A stretch of 64,000 nt of DNA from Phorcus lineatus (taxonomy: Eukaryota > Mollusca > Gastropoda > Trochida > Trochidae), in the NCBI GenBank assembly GCA_921293015.1, contig OV121091.1, positions 9,143,755-9,207,754 on the forward strand, read 5' to 3'. Both the position numbers and the translations under genes were made by a program. Positions within the stretch are counted from its first letter, which is position 1, and the number at the start of each line of letters is the position of its first letter. The notes beneath the pieces are model-generated. The model was not told where the DNA came from, made no database searches, and worked only from the letters and a program-made list of their open reading frames with translations. This document shows positions 1-12,559 of this stretch, one piece after another.

Positions 1-433
1 AGTAAGGTAAAGAGAAGACGTCTGTGTGAGAGAATAATAAGACAGTAAGGTAAAGAGAAAGAAGTATGTGTGAGAGAATAATAAGACAGTAAGGTAAAGA
101 GAAAGAAGTCTGTGTGAGAGATAACTGAGACAGTAAGGTAAGAGAAAGAGGTACGTGTGAGAGATTAATGAGTCAGTAAGGTAAGAAAAAGAGGTCTGTG
201 TGAGAGATAAATGAGACAGTAAGGTAAAGAGAAAGAGGTACGTGTGAGAGATTAATGAGTCAGTAAGGTAAAGAGAAAGAGGTACGTGTGAGAGAATAAT
301 AAGACAGTAAGGTAAAGAGAAAGAGGTCTGTGTGAGAGAATAATAAGACAGTAAGGTAAAGAGAAAGAGGTCTGTGTGAGAGATAACTGAGACAGTAAGG
401 TAAAGAGAAAGAGGTCTGTGTGAGAGAATAATA
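1..433. repeat. 44-bp polypurine minisatellite
   Basis: About ten head-to-tail copies of a 43-44 bp unit. The landmark GACAGT or GTCAGT recurs at 41, 85, 128, 172, 215, 259, 303, 347 and 391. The plus strand is almost entirely A and G with short GTGTG interruptions. Copies differ in a few bases, for example TCTGTG or TACGTG after GAGG. The array begins before the window, so its full length is unknown. Long open frames on the minus strand here are a by-product of the repeat, not a gene. Confidence 0.95.
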
Positions 434-3400
434 CGACTCTACCGTACATAGAAAAGGTCTCTGTGAAACAGTCACGCTGAGAATTAAAAAAAATGATAAG
501 ATACATACTGATTACTTTTCTTTACTTTTCTTTGCATTTTCATTTTTTCAGGTTTTTGAACTTGTATAGTCTATAATATCTTCGGGATAAATGATGTAGA
601 TTTTTTCATTTAAACAGGGAGATAATTATAATTTCAGACCTTATAACAAGCTTTTTCGGCACAAATTTGCTATTTTTAGGCATTTGAGGATAAATAGGCA
701 CTTACTTAAAGTCTTTATCGTTGCAATGAAATAGTTGTCGACCTTTAATCAACAATGAAAAAGTTGAGACGCCCGATGTCAGCTTTAATATATAAAAAAT
801 CCAAGGTCAATTGTGCAAAAAGAGGAAAACATATTGACAGTTGCAAATGGCTGAACTTATAATGTGTGCAGCTTTTGGAAGAACCTTAACTCTGGACTGA
901 GAAGAAAGGATTAAATATTGATTATTATCAAAACCGATGTAAAATGAATCAAAGTATACGCATTCTTATTGAATAAAGATAGCAGCCTCCGTTTTCGCTC
1001 CTCAGGCTGGAAGTACAAATTGAATAATTTCGATATCTGCATTCGTTGTAAATTACAAATACTGGTGTGCACGTGCGCCTTTAAATTACATGATAGGTAG
1101 CTACATAGGTTGCGTCATTACTGTTTAGAAATTCAACCAGCGTCTCTAGTTTATCGACGTGATGTTTTGTATTTGAGGAGAAGATAGCATTATATCTGAT
1201 CATTTTAATTTGGATCAAAGGATAGCAACAAAAACCGCACACATCGCTTTAACATTTCCATAAAGCATAGGCCGACTTACACGCATACATACACCAACAT
1301 AAAGGCATACACGCGTACGCATATGTTCCTCTGCTTATCTTTGATGTTGGCTAATACAGAAGCGTTAAGAGCCCGAAGCCTTCTCTTCTATGATTCTGGA
1401 ACTAAAGCCTGGAACCGTACTGAGGCAGTTTGATGTGTTGCATGGTGGGCCCATAGGCTTCACTTCTTCATGAGTTTACAAACACACAGCTTTATTTCCA
1501 GGAATTACTATACATGTATAATCGTGTGTGGTGAAATTCTGTCCTGAGCATAATCAATGTGAGGAGTTAATGACTGGACAGCGTCATGTTGCAGATTTCC
1601 GGGTCAAATAGAGCTTGTCTGATGCTACTTTTACTGTAATTCCAAAGTATATTGAAAGGAAATATCAAAACAAAAAAGCGGAAAGGAGTAATACTAATCC
1701 ACCGGTTGTAGGCAGATAATTTTAAGTTGAAAATTTTTAGTCAACATGCTAGGAGATGAAATGAATTTCATGTTAATGTTAACGATAGTCTCTTATTATA
1801 GAATTCCATCTTCTCCTCGCCATTTTACTATTCATTCTTTTGCGATATTTCGGAAAAACACCTAATCAAGGAAGTTAATTCTTGTTGTGTCCTACAAACA
1901 AAAGCATGTAAATGCATGACGCAAGTGTTATTGAGAACGACATTCCGTGTGATATAACCGCTTAGAAATGGAAAATCGGAAAAAAAGATCAAATGAAATC
2001 AGAGTATGTTGTTTTTTATCATCATCCGAATAAATTTTAATCACATTTGGCGAATGATAATAATTTTTGCATAAAAACACAAATGAGGAAGTACCGTAAA
2101 TATATGTGACTGACATTCGGGATCGTAAATATTGGTTAAATGTTTCTAGTACCTGAACCTTCCGTGACTGAATAAACAAATATATAATCCAACTCGCATT
2201 ATTGATAAATAAAGTCTTAAAGAAAACTAAAACTACGTAGATATGAGCGCTTATATTTTCAAAACTTTTCTTTTGCTAATTTTATTTTCAAGTTATTGTA
2301 ATTTGATTATATAAATAAAAACATAACTTAGATCCATTGCTTAATGTTTTCGAAGTTTACGTTTATTGCTTAAATTTTTATTTTTTTTAAAGTGTAAAAT
2401 ATGTTGACAGTTGTTGTTAAATAGTTGAAGTCATATATTTATGTAAAATCCAAATGGAGATTCCGCATTGTGAAGAAGTACATTTATTAATAAATTCAAA
2501 CATCAAATAGTAGATCTGGCAATAAGTTGTTTCATACTTCAACAATTAACATTTAAATTTAATGTGCAGAAACTGTGAAAGTATAAAGGTAATAAAGAAT
2601 GCAAAAGGAAATTCACAATAAGATTATTATTTGTAATTTCAAAATAACAGTGGTCAGTTCTTCTAGAAACATGACATAAACCCTGGGATTTAACATGTAT
2701 TGGATTTGCTATTTTACTGAATCTAAAACTTAAGTGGTAAGTAGACCAATATTGACGTTTTTGTTTCAAAGAAATATTATTTAAAATCTCTCTGATAAAT
2801 GGAACACTTTGAGAATATATGATGAACATAAGCATTATTATGTATAACCATCCTTTCCCAGCTTATAAGCATTAAGTGTTATAATTATATTTTGGCTAAT
2901 GCATAAATAGTATCTGAAGACATTTTCAAAATGTTTCAATCCAGCTTCTATTTAACAGAATTAATGTCATACAATATCACCTTAAACTAAACATTAGTGG
3001 CTTTATCAAGAAAGATCCTTAATCGAGTAAATAAAAAGCCAGAAAAAATATCGTAATCGTATATTAGTTCATTAATCTCTTGTAAGATAGATAGATAATC
3101 TTCTGTCTGTTTAATCGCAAATATTGCCTGTTTATTATATAATAAAACATTCAGCGATATATTCCCAAAGTAACGTTTTCAAACGTCGATGGTTTGATAT
3201 CGGTAGGAAGGTTGAGTGTTTTGAAACTGCAGTCGTTACTCAATCCTCAATACTCAAATCCAAATACATGCAAAAAGGAGAAATAAGTAAATATCAGCAA
3301 CAGTTTTGGTCACCTATGATAGGTTTTGATCCTTTTTATTTCAGAAGTACTTTGAGGAAAATTAAGAATTCGAATGTTTACCGTGCTAACGTCCCTATGC

Positions 3401-3815
3401 TCAACGCGAAAAGTATCATCCGAAGATGAGACATGTTAGAATGTTGACCATCATGATATTCAGACAGTTTTCATTAAAGCAGGTACACCCTTTTTAGATT
3501 GAATTTCATATTCTAACTGCGTATGCCGCGGAAATCCAACATGAAAAAAAAAACATTTTGCTGTTTGTCGGACAAAATGGTGTTTGCAACGATGCGATGA
3601 GCGAAGTAAATAATCGTAAAACGATGCTCTACGATTGGTCTGAAAATTATTTACAGGTTGAGATAGGTTAATTATCCCGAATGCAATGGCTGATGGGAAG
3701 TGATTCAATTTCGTCAATGACATGCAATGTACTTATTTTGTAAATGCATTTTAACATTCTTGAAGACAACTCTGTATGAATTCAACATTAGCTAGATATA
3801 ATATAGTCGCCCATT
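434..3815. other. A+T-rich stretch, no gene recognised
   Basis: About 3.4 kb of A+T-rich sequence. Short open frames of up to about 100 codons occur on both strands, but none shows a known domain or a credible exon pattern. I saw no clear repeat structure. Confidence 0.5.
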
Positions 3816-3834
3816 ATGGTCATAATTTTTTTTT

Positions 3835-4110
3835 ACTTTTTAAGCCATCAGGCCTTTAAGGCTAGACTGGTATATGGCATAGGCCGTTGTCCGGCATCCG
3901 TACGGCGTCCGTCCGTCTTCCGTTGGGTATCGGGCGTCGTCTGTTTCACAGTTCCGCAAGAACTGCTGTGTTCCGCTAGAACTGCTGTGTTCCGCTAGAA
4001 CTGCTGTGTTCCGCTAGAACTGCCGTATCCCCAAAGCTGAAATTTAAAAAGAAAGAAGCTCAGGTAGCCATCCCTTCAAGCATCAAAGTTTGTAGCTTTG
4101 GGCTGATGAT
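3835..4110 (+). repeat. Dispersed repeat fragment with a 19-bp tandem
   Basis: Contains a GCC-ATCAGGCC-like start followed by a run rich in CGTCCGTC. The same type of segment appears in the window near 17990 and 19910, so it belongs to a dispersed family. At 3951-4026 a 19-bp unit, GTTCCGCTAGAACTGCTGT, is repeated four times with two substitutions. It is probably a remnant of a short interspersed or MITE-like element, and no coding function is visible. Confidence 0.6.
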
Positions 4111-5638
4111 GGTTTGTCAGTAGAAGCCCTTTCTTCTTCATGAGAGGCAGTGAACGCAGCTCACGTGCAGGACATGTGTAGCGGGCGTAAAGCACGTGCA
4201 GAGCGCGGACGTGCACTCCTTGCATAATAATTGAACGCTCAGCAGTAAATATTTAGAAGTAAGTAAGTCGTGTAAATATCAAACATGAAAGTTTTGTCTT
4301 TATTACTATCTGGCTAAAAGTAATCTATACGACACTCAATAATAATACATGAACAAAAACATCTGTCAAATAAATTTTCTTTAAATATAGTGAAAGAAAT
4401 TGACCATATGATTATACAAAATGAAACCATTTACGTCATGATTGATATTCCGGCCATTTGCAACGTTCCAGTTATTTTACTGTACATAACAACAAAGCCT
4501 TTTTCAAGCATGTATGTAAGTTCTTTTCACTATATCACTATTTGTGACGCACGCGAGTATTTCGTTGATATAAATCATGCATTAATATGCATATCTATAT
4601 TACTAACGATTTACATTCAAGTACTAGTAATCTATATAATCTATCCATTTTATAAAGTCTATACTCTACAATATCGGATAGAACTTATTACAACTTAATG
4701 CAACTTAAAAGTTTGCATACAGCATGAAAACCAAAAAGGAAAGCCTCTCACGTTAATGCAAAAGAATAGTTTATACTGTGAAGAAGAAATAAATAAAGAT
4801 ATACCTAAATAATATTATTTATCCTTTGTTCTAAGTTAAAAGATATATTTTAAAGCTTCGCACATTCCGTTTTGAACAATCAATATTCCCAATTTTCTGC
4901 ACAAAATATCTTCAATTTTTAATATCACATAGTGACTTTGGTCGTCATAACATCGAATGTTAAGAATAAGCAGTATTTTACTCCATTGATAGAAATCTAA
5001 AGTCAGTGCATATGTTTTCAAACGCAGTCAAATAATCAATTAAAGCGCCAAAAATACTTGCTTATATACTGTCTGGAATTATATACACAATTACAATTGA
5101 AGTATTGGAGACGTTTTAAACATAATGTCGACAAAAAGTTAATCATTATTTGAATATGTCAGCTACTTATATGCCTTACATCATCACTTGTTAATTACTC
5201 AAAAATGATCCACCTTCTGTGGTACATGAGTAAAGAAATATAACGTTTTTAACATATACAACATGATAACTGCATAAAATAATATAACAATCAAAGTGGT
5301 TACAAACTGTCCTAATGATTGAACTTGGAATGTTTTCTGGGGCTGAAATTATTGTGTGGAGAGTTAACGAAACTTTAATATACCTAAATAAATCTGCAAA
5401 TCAGTGACATCTAAATACATAAACTCATCTCCAACCAAATGCGAATCACAAAACTTACAGAATCTCTCTTCTCTTAGGATATTTTCAATCTGCCAGTGTC
5501 TATTGGTAGCTTGTGATTGCAAATTATAAACTTGTTTAGTTTAGAGATCTCTTCTGACAAGAAAAGCCTTTGAAAAGGCAAAGTTGGGGGCACCCTAATT
5601 AGGCTAGGAAATACTGCGAAATAATAGGGTACAAATAT
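4111..5638. other. A+T-rich stretch, no gene recognised
   Basis: Strongly A+T-rich sequence up to the left end of the candidate DNA transposon. The short open frames have low-complexity hydrophobic translations and no recognisable domain. Confidence 0.45.
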
Positions 5639-5744
5639 CACTGCAAAAATGGTGTTTGGATATTCAACACAAACCCAAACACATATCTTGTCCTGTTTTT
5701 TAAACACATGGAATTTCAAAACATGATTAAATCCAAAACACATT

Positions 5745-6005
5745 CCGTGAAGTGTTTAATATCAAAACACGTTTTGGGTTAGAACATGTTGTAGAAAGTG
5801 TTTTGATTTTAAACATGTTGTGTAAGTGTTTTGATTTTAAACATGTTGTGAAAAGTGTTTTGATTTAAACGTTGTTTTTTTTTTAAAAGTGTTGTGGTAT
5901 TAAACAAAGAGTGAAAAGTGTTCTGGTATCAAACATGTTGTGAAAAGTGTTTTAATTTGAAACATGTTGCTACAAGTGTTTTGGTATTAACCATGTTGTA
6001 AACTA
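5745..6005 (+). repeat. Sub-terminal ~27-bp tandem array
   Basis: About eight degenerate copies of a unit near GTGTTTTGATTTTAAACATG followed by TTGTGAA. Some copies have shortened or altered middles. The reverse complement of the same motif is found near the opposite end of the element, around 9549-9571. The array is therefore part of the terminal structure of the candidate transposon rather than an independent satellite. Confidence 0.75.
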
Positions 6006-6949
6006 TTAAACTAAATATTTTATAATATGTTCAAGACTTGAAACAACAAAGAAATGTTAACTATAGCAAACAGACAACAATCACAAACGGCAATGAATTG
6101 AATATCAGTTTTGCAAGTTTTTCTTTAGTTCAGAAACAACCTTCTAGCACCTCACCATATGATAAAAATAATATTCATACATTTTGATGAAATAACTTCT
6201 TTTAACAACTTAAATACTTGAAGTCAATAACTGATAACCGATAATTTTATGAATAATATAAAATGTGATTTTTTATCAAAAGGATTCTTAAAAACATTAT
6301 GCAATATAATATGAAGTAACTTGCAAATGTGAAAATATGCTAAAAAAAACAAAGGATAAATGAAAAGAAAAGACATTGATAGGTTGACAATATTTATTTG
6401 TTTTACGGCCAAATTTGACCTGATCAAGACTTCTCGAAATTAAACAAATTACAGATGGGAAGCGACAGCAACACACTTAAGAGCTAGTGGCACTGTGGCT
6501 CTTCAAGTTGTGCATGGTTACATGATGGTCAAAATAGGTGATGCACTTGTTGATAATAATCAGTAGTCGGGGTGCTTCCTTGTGTCAGCAGGTCAGGTCA
6601 TCATTCTTCCACTTTTCCAAAAGAAAAGTGCGAAATGCTACACTAACTGTTCTACTTAATTTAAGTGAAGAACTTCAAATAAGGAATCTCATCAAAGTGT
6701 CTTCTGCTATAAAATGACAGCAGAAGTTGATCAAAAATTTAATTATCTGAGACTTTTTTTGGTAGCTATAGTTTGGTCATAACTTTGCCCCTTAAAATGG
6801 AAGTTTAAATATAATTCCAAAGCTGCATACGATTCAATCAGTATATAAAGTTGTTGCCAATGCTTTGGTTATGACACCATAAAAATGCAATCAGCAAACG
6901 CAACCTTAATTTTGTTATTATTTTAGTATAGCATTATGCGATAACTTAC

Positions 6950-7074
6950 ATAAACGTTTGAGTAAGGCCTTTTTGCTGTTTCTTGGGACTGTCATGGCTA
7001 ATTTTTTCCTCAGTCAGCATGGTAATTTCTAAATCAGCCTCAGTGGTGTCGCATGGTTCATCAAGATCTTCATC
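6950..7074 (-). CDS. Possible internal exon inside the candidate transposon
   Basis: Read on the minus strand, a pyrimidine-rich tract ending TTTTTTTAG is followed by a 125-nt open segment and then a strong donor, GTAAGT. It translates to 41 codons plus two bases and begins DEDLDEPCDTTEADLEIT. The peptide is acidic and then lysine-rich, with no recognised domain. Good splice signals on both sides of an uninterrupted frame suggest an exon, perhaps of a transposon gene, but a chance match is quite possible at this length. No partner exon was identified. Confidence 0.28.
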
Positions 7075-9128
7075 CTAAAAAAACAAAGTTAACAAAAGAT
7101 TCCATGAATTCATATCATTTCGTGCTTTCTTCATAAATTAATCAGCATTATTTCCAAAGATTGACTATACATGCTATAAGGAATGTACCACTTTGTTTAA
7201 GATGGAAGATGTGATCTCAAGAAAACAAAATTTAATGTTTCAAATTGTAAGACAATGTTTTTTTTCTGATCCCAAGAAACATTTTAAAATCAACATACAA
7301 TGTTTGGATAAGCTATGATAATCCGTTTCCATTCATTTCACACAAATGGCCGCAACTGATTATTTCATGATACTTGAATAATTTTCTAGGACTACATATG
7401 TTCGGGTTGTGTAACGAGAAGTTTTGACCGTCCGGAGACAATACATGTACATATGGCATAGACTTAAATTATGTTTCCATGGAAAAATTGAAGAAAAAAT
7501 TCTTTAAAAAAACGTGCTGCTATCCCTTAAGAGTAGCATAAATAATTTTCATGAAATAAGTTATTGATGGATCAGCGTAAAACATTTTAAAATTTTAATT
7601 GAAATCCTCATAGCTTAAAGTGCACAACTTATAATTAATCATTTGATCAAGTGACGAAATTACAATGTTTACAAGATGTATCTAATCCATACAACAATTA
7701 TCAATATAAATATTTTTGTAAGAGAAGCCTGTAATATTTGAATGGTAGTTTTGAACAAGTTTTGTTACATACATTTGCTTCATGGTATGTCAGGTCGACA
7801 AAACACTATCATTTAATCTTTAATTTCATTATTATCTGAGTTCGTTTTAGCATCATAATTTTGTGACGTCGCGTGTATTGAACCAAATCTTATCTTGTAA
7901 AATGTTGATTCCTTGGTCTGAATAGTTCATTTGTCGAAGGAATTCAAGCACACCTCTGACCGTTGAATCTTCATTCAAACTTTGAACACTCATGTATGGT
8001 GGTATAGTCCGTTTTCAGTGTATATAACAAAAACGTATCGAACAAAGGAACAACTTCGATCAATAACTATATAATCAAGGGGCACGTAACTCTTATTGAA
8101 AGCTGAATTCCTTTGTTCTGAACCAACGTGCTTTAGAGAATACGTTCGAAACAAAGAGAAGCTGAAACTTTACTTTTGTTTCTTATCATACACACAAGCT
8201 AGCTCTTTCTTGTTTTTACATACGTATTCAAAATCAATTTAGGGTGGCAATTTACAAAACAATTTTTGTAAAACTTTAACTAGTAGTAGAAAACTTTTTT
8301 AAAAGTGCACTGGAATATCCTGTTTTCATGGGTCACCTGTTTTCGTGGTATTTACAATGAGTTAACGCTTATTTATTGACAAGTTGTTCTGAAAATCATT
8401 GAGATTTCGTGCTTGTTTGGTTAACATGTATTGTTGATCTAAAACATATATACATTTATATATATTTTTGCGAAAATGTTTTCCAGTTAACCATTGTTAT
8501 TCATATCCTGAATCACCTGACTTTTGAGTATGATATCTGTTCAATTGATAAATATATGAATATATAGAATGGTTAAGTCTTATTCATTTTTAACTATTTT
8601 GTAAGACTTTCCGGTGCAAGTAAAATAAGTTATTTGAACACTTTTCTTTGCTTGCTCGTGTTAAATCTTAAAGTACAACCAAATGATTCTTTACTTTACC
8701 AGAAATAAATAATGACATAATTTGCAAAATATTTGTCAATGTCAATGTAAATATTTTAAACACATATCAACATCAATTTAATTGCTAATGTACACTATCG
8801 ATCTGTGGGTTTTTTTTAAAAACCATAAACAATTTGAAGTTGTGGCATATGTTGTATTGTCTTAAATTAACTTTATAGAAATACCATGAAAACGGGTGAC
8901 ACCAAAGATAATAGTAAAACTGTCATTTGTTTTTAAAATGTCAACAAGATCTAACAAAAGAATAAAACAACTGTTTATTTATCATGAAATAGTGAAAAGA
9001 TATATTTACTTTATAACTTTATACTGTTCAGGATGTATGTCATAATCGGCAAAAACACTAATAGAATTGTAGTTCTTTATACCCTAAACAGGTAACACGA
9101 GGGTAATTTATTCTGTTGATTCTTCAGG

Positions 9129-9215
9129 TGGTAATAATGATGAAATTAATAATGATGATAACAATAATGATAATAAAAACAATGATAATGATATGATCAT
9201 CATCGTCTTCGTCAA
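9129..9215. repeat. Low-complexity AAT/GAT tract
   Basis: An impure run of AAT, GAT and ATG triplets on the plus strand, continuing into ATCATCGTC. It lies near the right end of the candidate transposon. Its translation is acidic low-complexity sequence and is not evidence of a gene. Confidence 0.75.
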
Positions 9216-9389
9216 CTTTAATATAAATGTAACTCTTACTGATATATTCACATTGTGTTTTTGTGACATTCAGAAAAAGGATATACGATATATCAAAGCA
9301 TACATTATAGCAACATGTATACGCATTCAACATGTTATCACGACTACGTGCTTTCTTATACTTAACTAATATGAGAATAATTTGTGCGT

Positions 9390-9583
9390 AGTACAATGTG
9401 TTTATATTTGAAACATGTTTTGATGTGTTTAGCACAACGCCATTTTTTAAGTGAAGTGCAATGTGTTTATATTTGAAACATGTTTTGATTTACAACACAT
9501 GATAATTTATGTGTTTAGCATTTAAACACATTTGTAAGACACATACGCAACATGTTTAAAATCAAAACGCCATTTTTGCAGTG
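9390..9583 (-). repeat. Right sub-terminal repeats of the candidate transposon
   Basis: CAATGTGTTTATATTTGAAA begins two near-identical blocks at about 9395 and 9460. A CAACATGTTTAAAATCAAAA segment just inside the right end is the reverse complement of the left array motif. An extra copy of the terminal CGCCATTTTT motif at about 9436 suggests a local duplication of the right end. Confidence 0.6.
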
Positions 9584-10429
9584 TAGGATAAGATTTGCAT
9601 GACGGCCAATGTCTTGATTAAGGCCAACAAAAGAACAAAAGACCTACATGATATCCTCTATTTAGAAAAGGTTAAATAATCAATAGAATAGTGAGGCATA
9701 TATGCTGTTATATATATACAGTTCCTTTTTAAACAACACTAAACAGTCAGTCAGTCACCGATTTATCCCTTGGAGAAAGGCGAAAGGGATCTATTTTTGG
9801 GATATAGGTCACAATTGATAGCACCCAGCACCGCTCAAGATGTTCGATGGTTTTGCAAATTAATATGTCCACATGCATCAGTTATAAATTAATTGTTTCT
9901 AAACTCTCAAGAATTGCCATGACAAGATATATTGAAGTATTGTCTGAAGCGTATTTCACTACCTCTGTCTCCGTCACTTAGTGACATCAAACTAGTTGAC
10001 TCGCCTTATCACATTCTCCACGTATCGACTTGTAGCTGCTTGTCTCTTGCGTGTACCGTTGTAAGGGAAGGGTTTTTGCTAATATGGAATAGATGTTTCC
10101 AACCTTTCATAAGAAATCTATGTGTCTAATTTAGTTCACGTGCAGTCATGAAGAATTGTGCTGCCGTTTTGACTCTTAAACACCACTGATTGCCCTTCAC
10201 GTTGACATTTGCATAAACAATCGTTTTTCGTATTAAAGGTTGCCAATTATTTCGGAATACCCGTATGGTCACGTGGTTCTAAATTTAATACAGATGTGTT
10301 CATTGGTTATACGATATTGCCAAAACACAAAGAGGCTAAGTATGATTGGTTTAAAGTTCCTTTGGGCCTCCAACCAACAAATGCCTCCAACCAATAAGAG
10401 TACGATGGTTAATCAAAACGGTCGTAGAA
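9584..10429. other. No gene recognised
   Basis: Sequence between the candidate transposon and the mariner remnant. I see only short, featureless open frames. Confidence 0.45.
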
Positions 10430-11560
10430 TGACATAGAAAACAATAGACCAAAGTATCAATTTTTTCATTGTTTTCTTCAATATAGTCTCAACTGAAATC
10501 AATACATTGGACCATCGATGCTCCAGCTTCATTATGCCATTCTTGTAGAACTCCGAATCCTAGGTCTCACGAAATCGCGCCATGGCAATAATCAAGCGTT
10601 GTTATTAACAAATACCACCTCAACGTAAAGGATTTCTTAAGATTTTGAGGAAGAGGCCCGATGGTGCCAAATCTGGAGAGTAGAGTGGATATGGAAGAAT
10701 TTTAAAGCCTCATTCGGGTACGGCAGTAAAAGCTACATGTGCTGTATGGAGGGGAGCATAGTCCTGAATGAGCAGCACTCTGAGCTTCCCTCGCCGCTTG
10801 GCCTTTGATGGCTGCCCTTGATTGCTTCAATTCATTAGCATGATATGCCCCGTAAATACGACCAATCTCTAAGTAATCTCTCACGACCATACCCTGGCTT
10901 TCCGGAAAAAAACCAAGGCCATCATCTTTCCTGCAGATTGAAATTGCTTGATATTTTATGAGGCTGGGGAATTGACATGCTTCCACTGTTGCTTTGGCTT
11001 TTGGTTTCAGAGTCAAAGTGATGTACCCATGTCTTATCCTGGGTCACTAATCGTTTCAGGCAATTATCCCTGTCTCCCCTGAATCGAGTCAAAAGATTCT
11101 TTGAAATGTCAAGTTGTTTTTGTTTCTGGTCACCAACTAACATTCTTGGCAAACATCTTGCAGATAGCTCGCTCACGTGCAGAACATCTGTCAGTATTGT
11201 GTATTCTGACCCAGGACTAATGTCGCAGCTGTGTGTTGAATGGTCACATGTATGTCTACAAGCAATATGACCTGAACATCATTTTTGGATGTTCTTGGTT
11301 GACCAGACCTGGCATCATCTTCAACACTCTGTCGGCCACTTTTAGTTCAGCAACAAAATTGGCAACTGTGGAGTATGCAATGGAGTCATCGCCCAATGTA
11401 TCCACCATACATTCATAGATTTCCTGTGAAGACATTCTTATCCTGAATAAAAACTTGATGAAGGTACGCTTTCACATCATTTTTTTCCAGTCGTTCACCC
11501 CTCTACACTTTTGGACGTGTAATCAGGAACACTACTCTATGGATGGTTGCAATATTTTGT
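10430..11560 (-). pseudogene. Decayed mariner transposase
   Basis: The minus strand encodes, in several frames, the normal order of a mariner (IS630-Tc1-mariner) transposase. First comes an N-terminal helix-turn-helix part at about 11250-11480, including YSTVANFVAELK. Next is a middle block, LSARCLPRMLVGDQKQKQLD then VTQDKTWVHHFDSETKSQS (11000-11180), and then the segment YGAYHANELKQSRAAIKGQA (10750-10870). The end corresponds to the usual PHPPYSPDL region. In the usual T-GDETWVHH motif the first catalytic Asp region reads QDKTWVHH. Frameshifts and stops break the gene, so it cannot make an active enzyme. A second copy of the same family lies at 20230-20860 on the opposite strand. Confidence 0.88.
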
Positions 11561-11929
11561 TACTAACTTTAGAAAAGATTGATTTGCAGGTGTATAGATA
11601 ATTTGGAAGTAGTGAATTGTTACATCATGCTTATTCTACGAACTACGAACTACCCCCGTAGGTACTATCAAATTTGTGGACAGCATTTCAGAATTGTATA
11701 ATAAACTCCTTTCAAAGAGTTATTTATATCACTCATCAATGATTGTATGAAATGATTTTTTAAAATATGTTTGAAATTATTCATGAATTTGTATAATGAT
11801 TAGGTTTATGAAAAAAACATCCGGAATACCGCACTTAAATAGAATGTGTTTAATGTGATTAACCCAGGCATAATGAGTAGGTTTTGTTTTCATTTGTAAT
11901 GCATTGAATGATAGAGGATATTTGACATT

Positions 11930-12063
11930 TCTCGTCGAATAGCATGTTTATCTCAGCGAGTGAAGTAGAAACGTTTTCTTCACGAGTGGCACAGCCACTC
12001 GTGTAAATATATGATTTTCTACTTCACGAGATGAGATCAACATCGTATTCGACGAAAAATGCC
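11930..12063. repeat. Large imperfect hairpin (inverted repeat)
   Basis: About 46 bases beginning CATTTCTCGTCGAATAGCAT pair with the reverse complement at about 12016-12062 with few mismatches. The interior holds a second, perfect hairpin, CACGAGTGGC and GCCACTCGTG around ACA. The whole could fold into a stem of more than 55 bp. It is probably a MITE or short palindromic transposon. No gene is involved. Confidence 0.8.
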
Positions 12064-12559
12064 AAGTGACCTATTTATTATGTTTGTCCAAACCTTGTAA
12101 ATGACAGGAACTATATGAAAAGAGTATCTAAATCGCTTCGCTAGATGTTGTATGATGTCATTTAATTGTTTCTTGACGTCACAGATGACGGCATATGATT
12201 GTTGCATTATTTCACTGAGTAGAATACCATTCATATTTCACTCAGTGAAAATACGGATTTTATTTTAACCAATAAACGGCATATTTCACCATTGCAAGCT
12301 CGGTCAATATTGTTTTACTCAGGTCAATAAAAATCGATATTGACCTCTACAGAAGTCTATAATTGTATAGTATGACATAAGTCGTTTGAAGCTGAATAGG
12401 TTCTCCTGAGTTCCCCATGCAGCATAAACTTTGGTGTATAAAAGCTTAAACCAGTATCTAATGCAGGAAAATTGAGATGTACTCTTGCGATTATTACAGT
12501 GTTCTCATGTTCCTATATTTCACATCCGTACAAAAAATTGTACAGCTGATCTATCAAAT

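Larger units (their letters stand above)
5639..9583. mobile_element. Candidate DNA transposon with CACTG termini
   Basis: The left end, CACTGCAAAAATGGTGTTT at 5639-5657, and the right end at 9565-9583 are inverted copies over 19 bp with one mismatch. Both ends carry sub-terminal motifs built on a GTGTTTTGATTTTAAACATG core, facing one way on the left and the opposite way on the right. CACTG-type ends with sub-terminal repeats are known from CACTA (EnSpm) and Chapaev elements. I see no matching flanking duplication (left flank AAATAT, right flank TAGGAT) and no intact transposase. A short exon-like segment lies inside on the minus strand. It may be a non-autonomous or decayed copy. Confidence 0.5.

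Noticed and set aside
252-506. Open frames with Ser, Leu and Phe repeats on the minus strand
   Set aside because: They translate the minisatellite. The periodicity of 43-44 bp, not a protein, explains them.
3124-3429. 101-codon plus-strand frame
   Set aside because: No recognisable domain or splice signals, and composition equals the background.
4390-4698. 102-codon hydrophobic frame
   Set aside because: A+T-rich composition gives Ile and Tyr codons. No family resemblance.
9124-9435. 103-codon acidic frame
   Set aside because: It comes from the AAT/GAT low-complexity tract and transposon ends.
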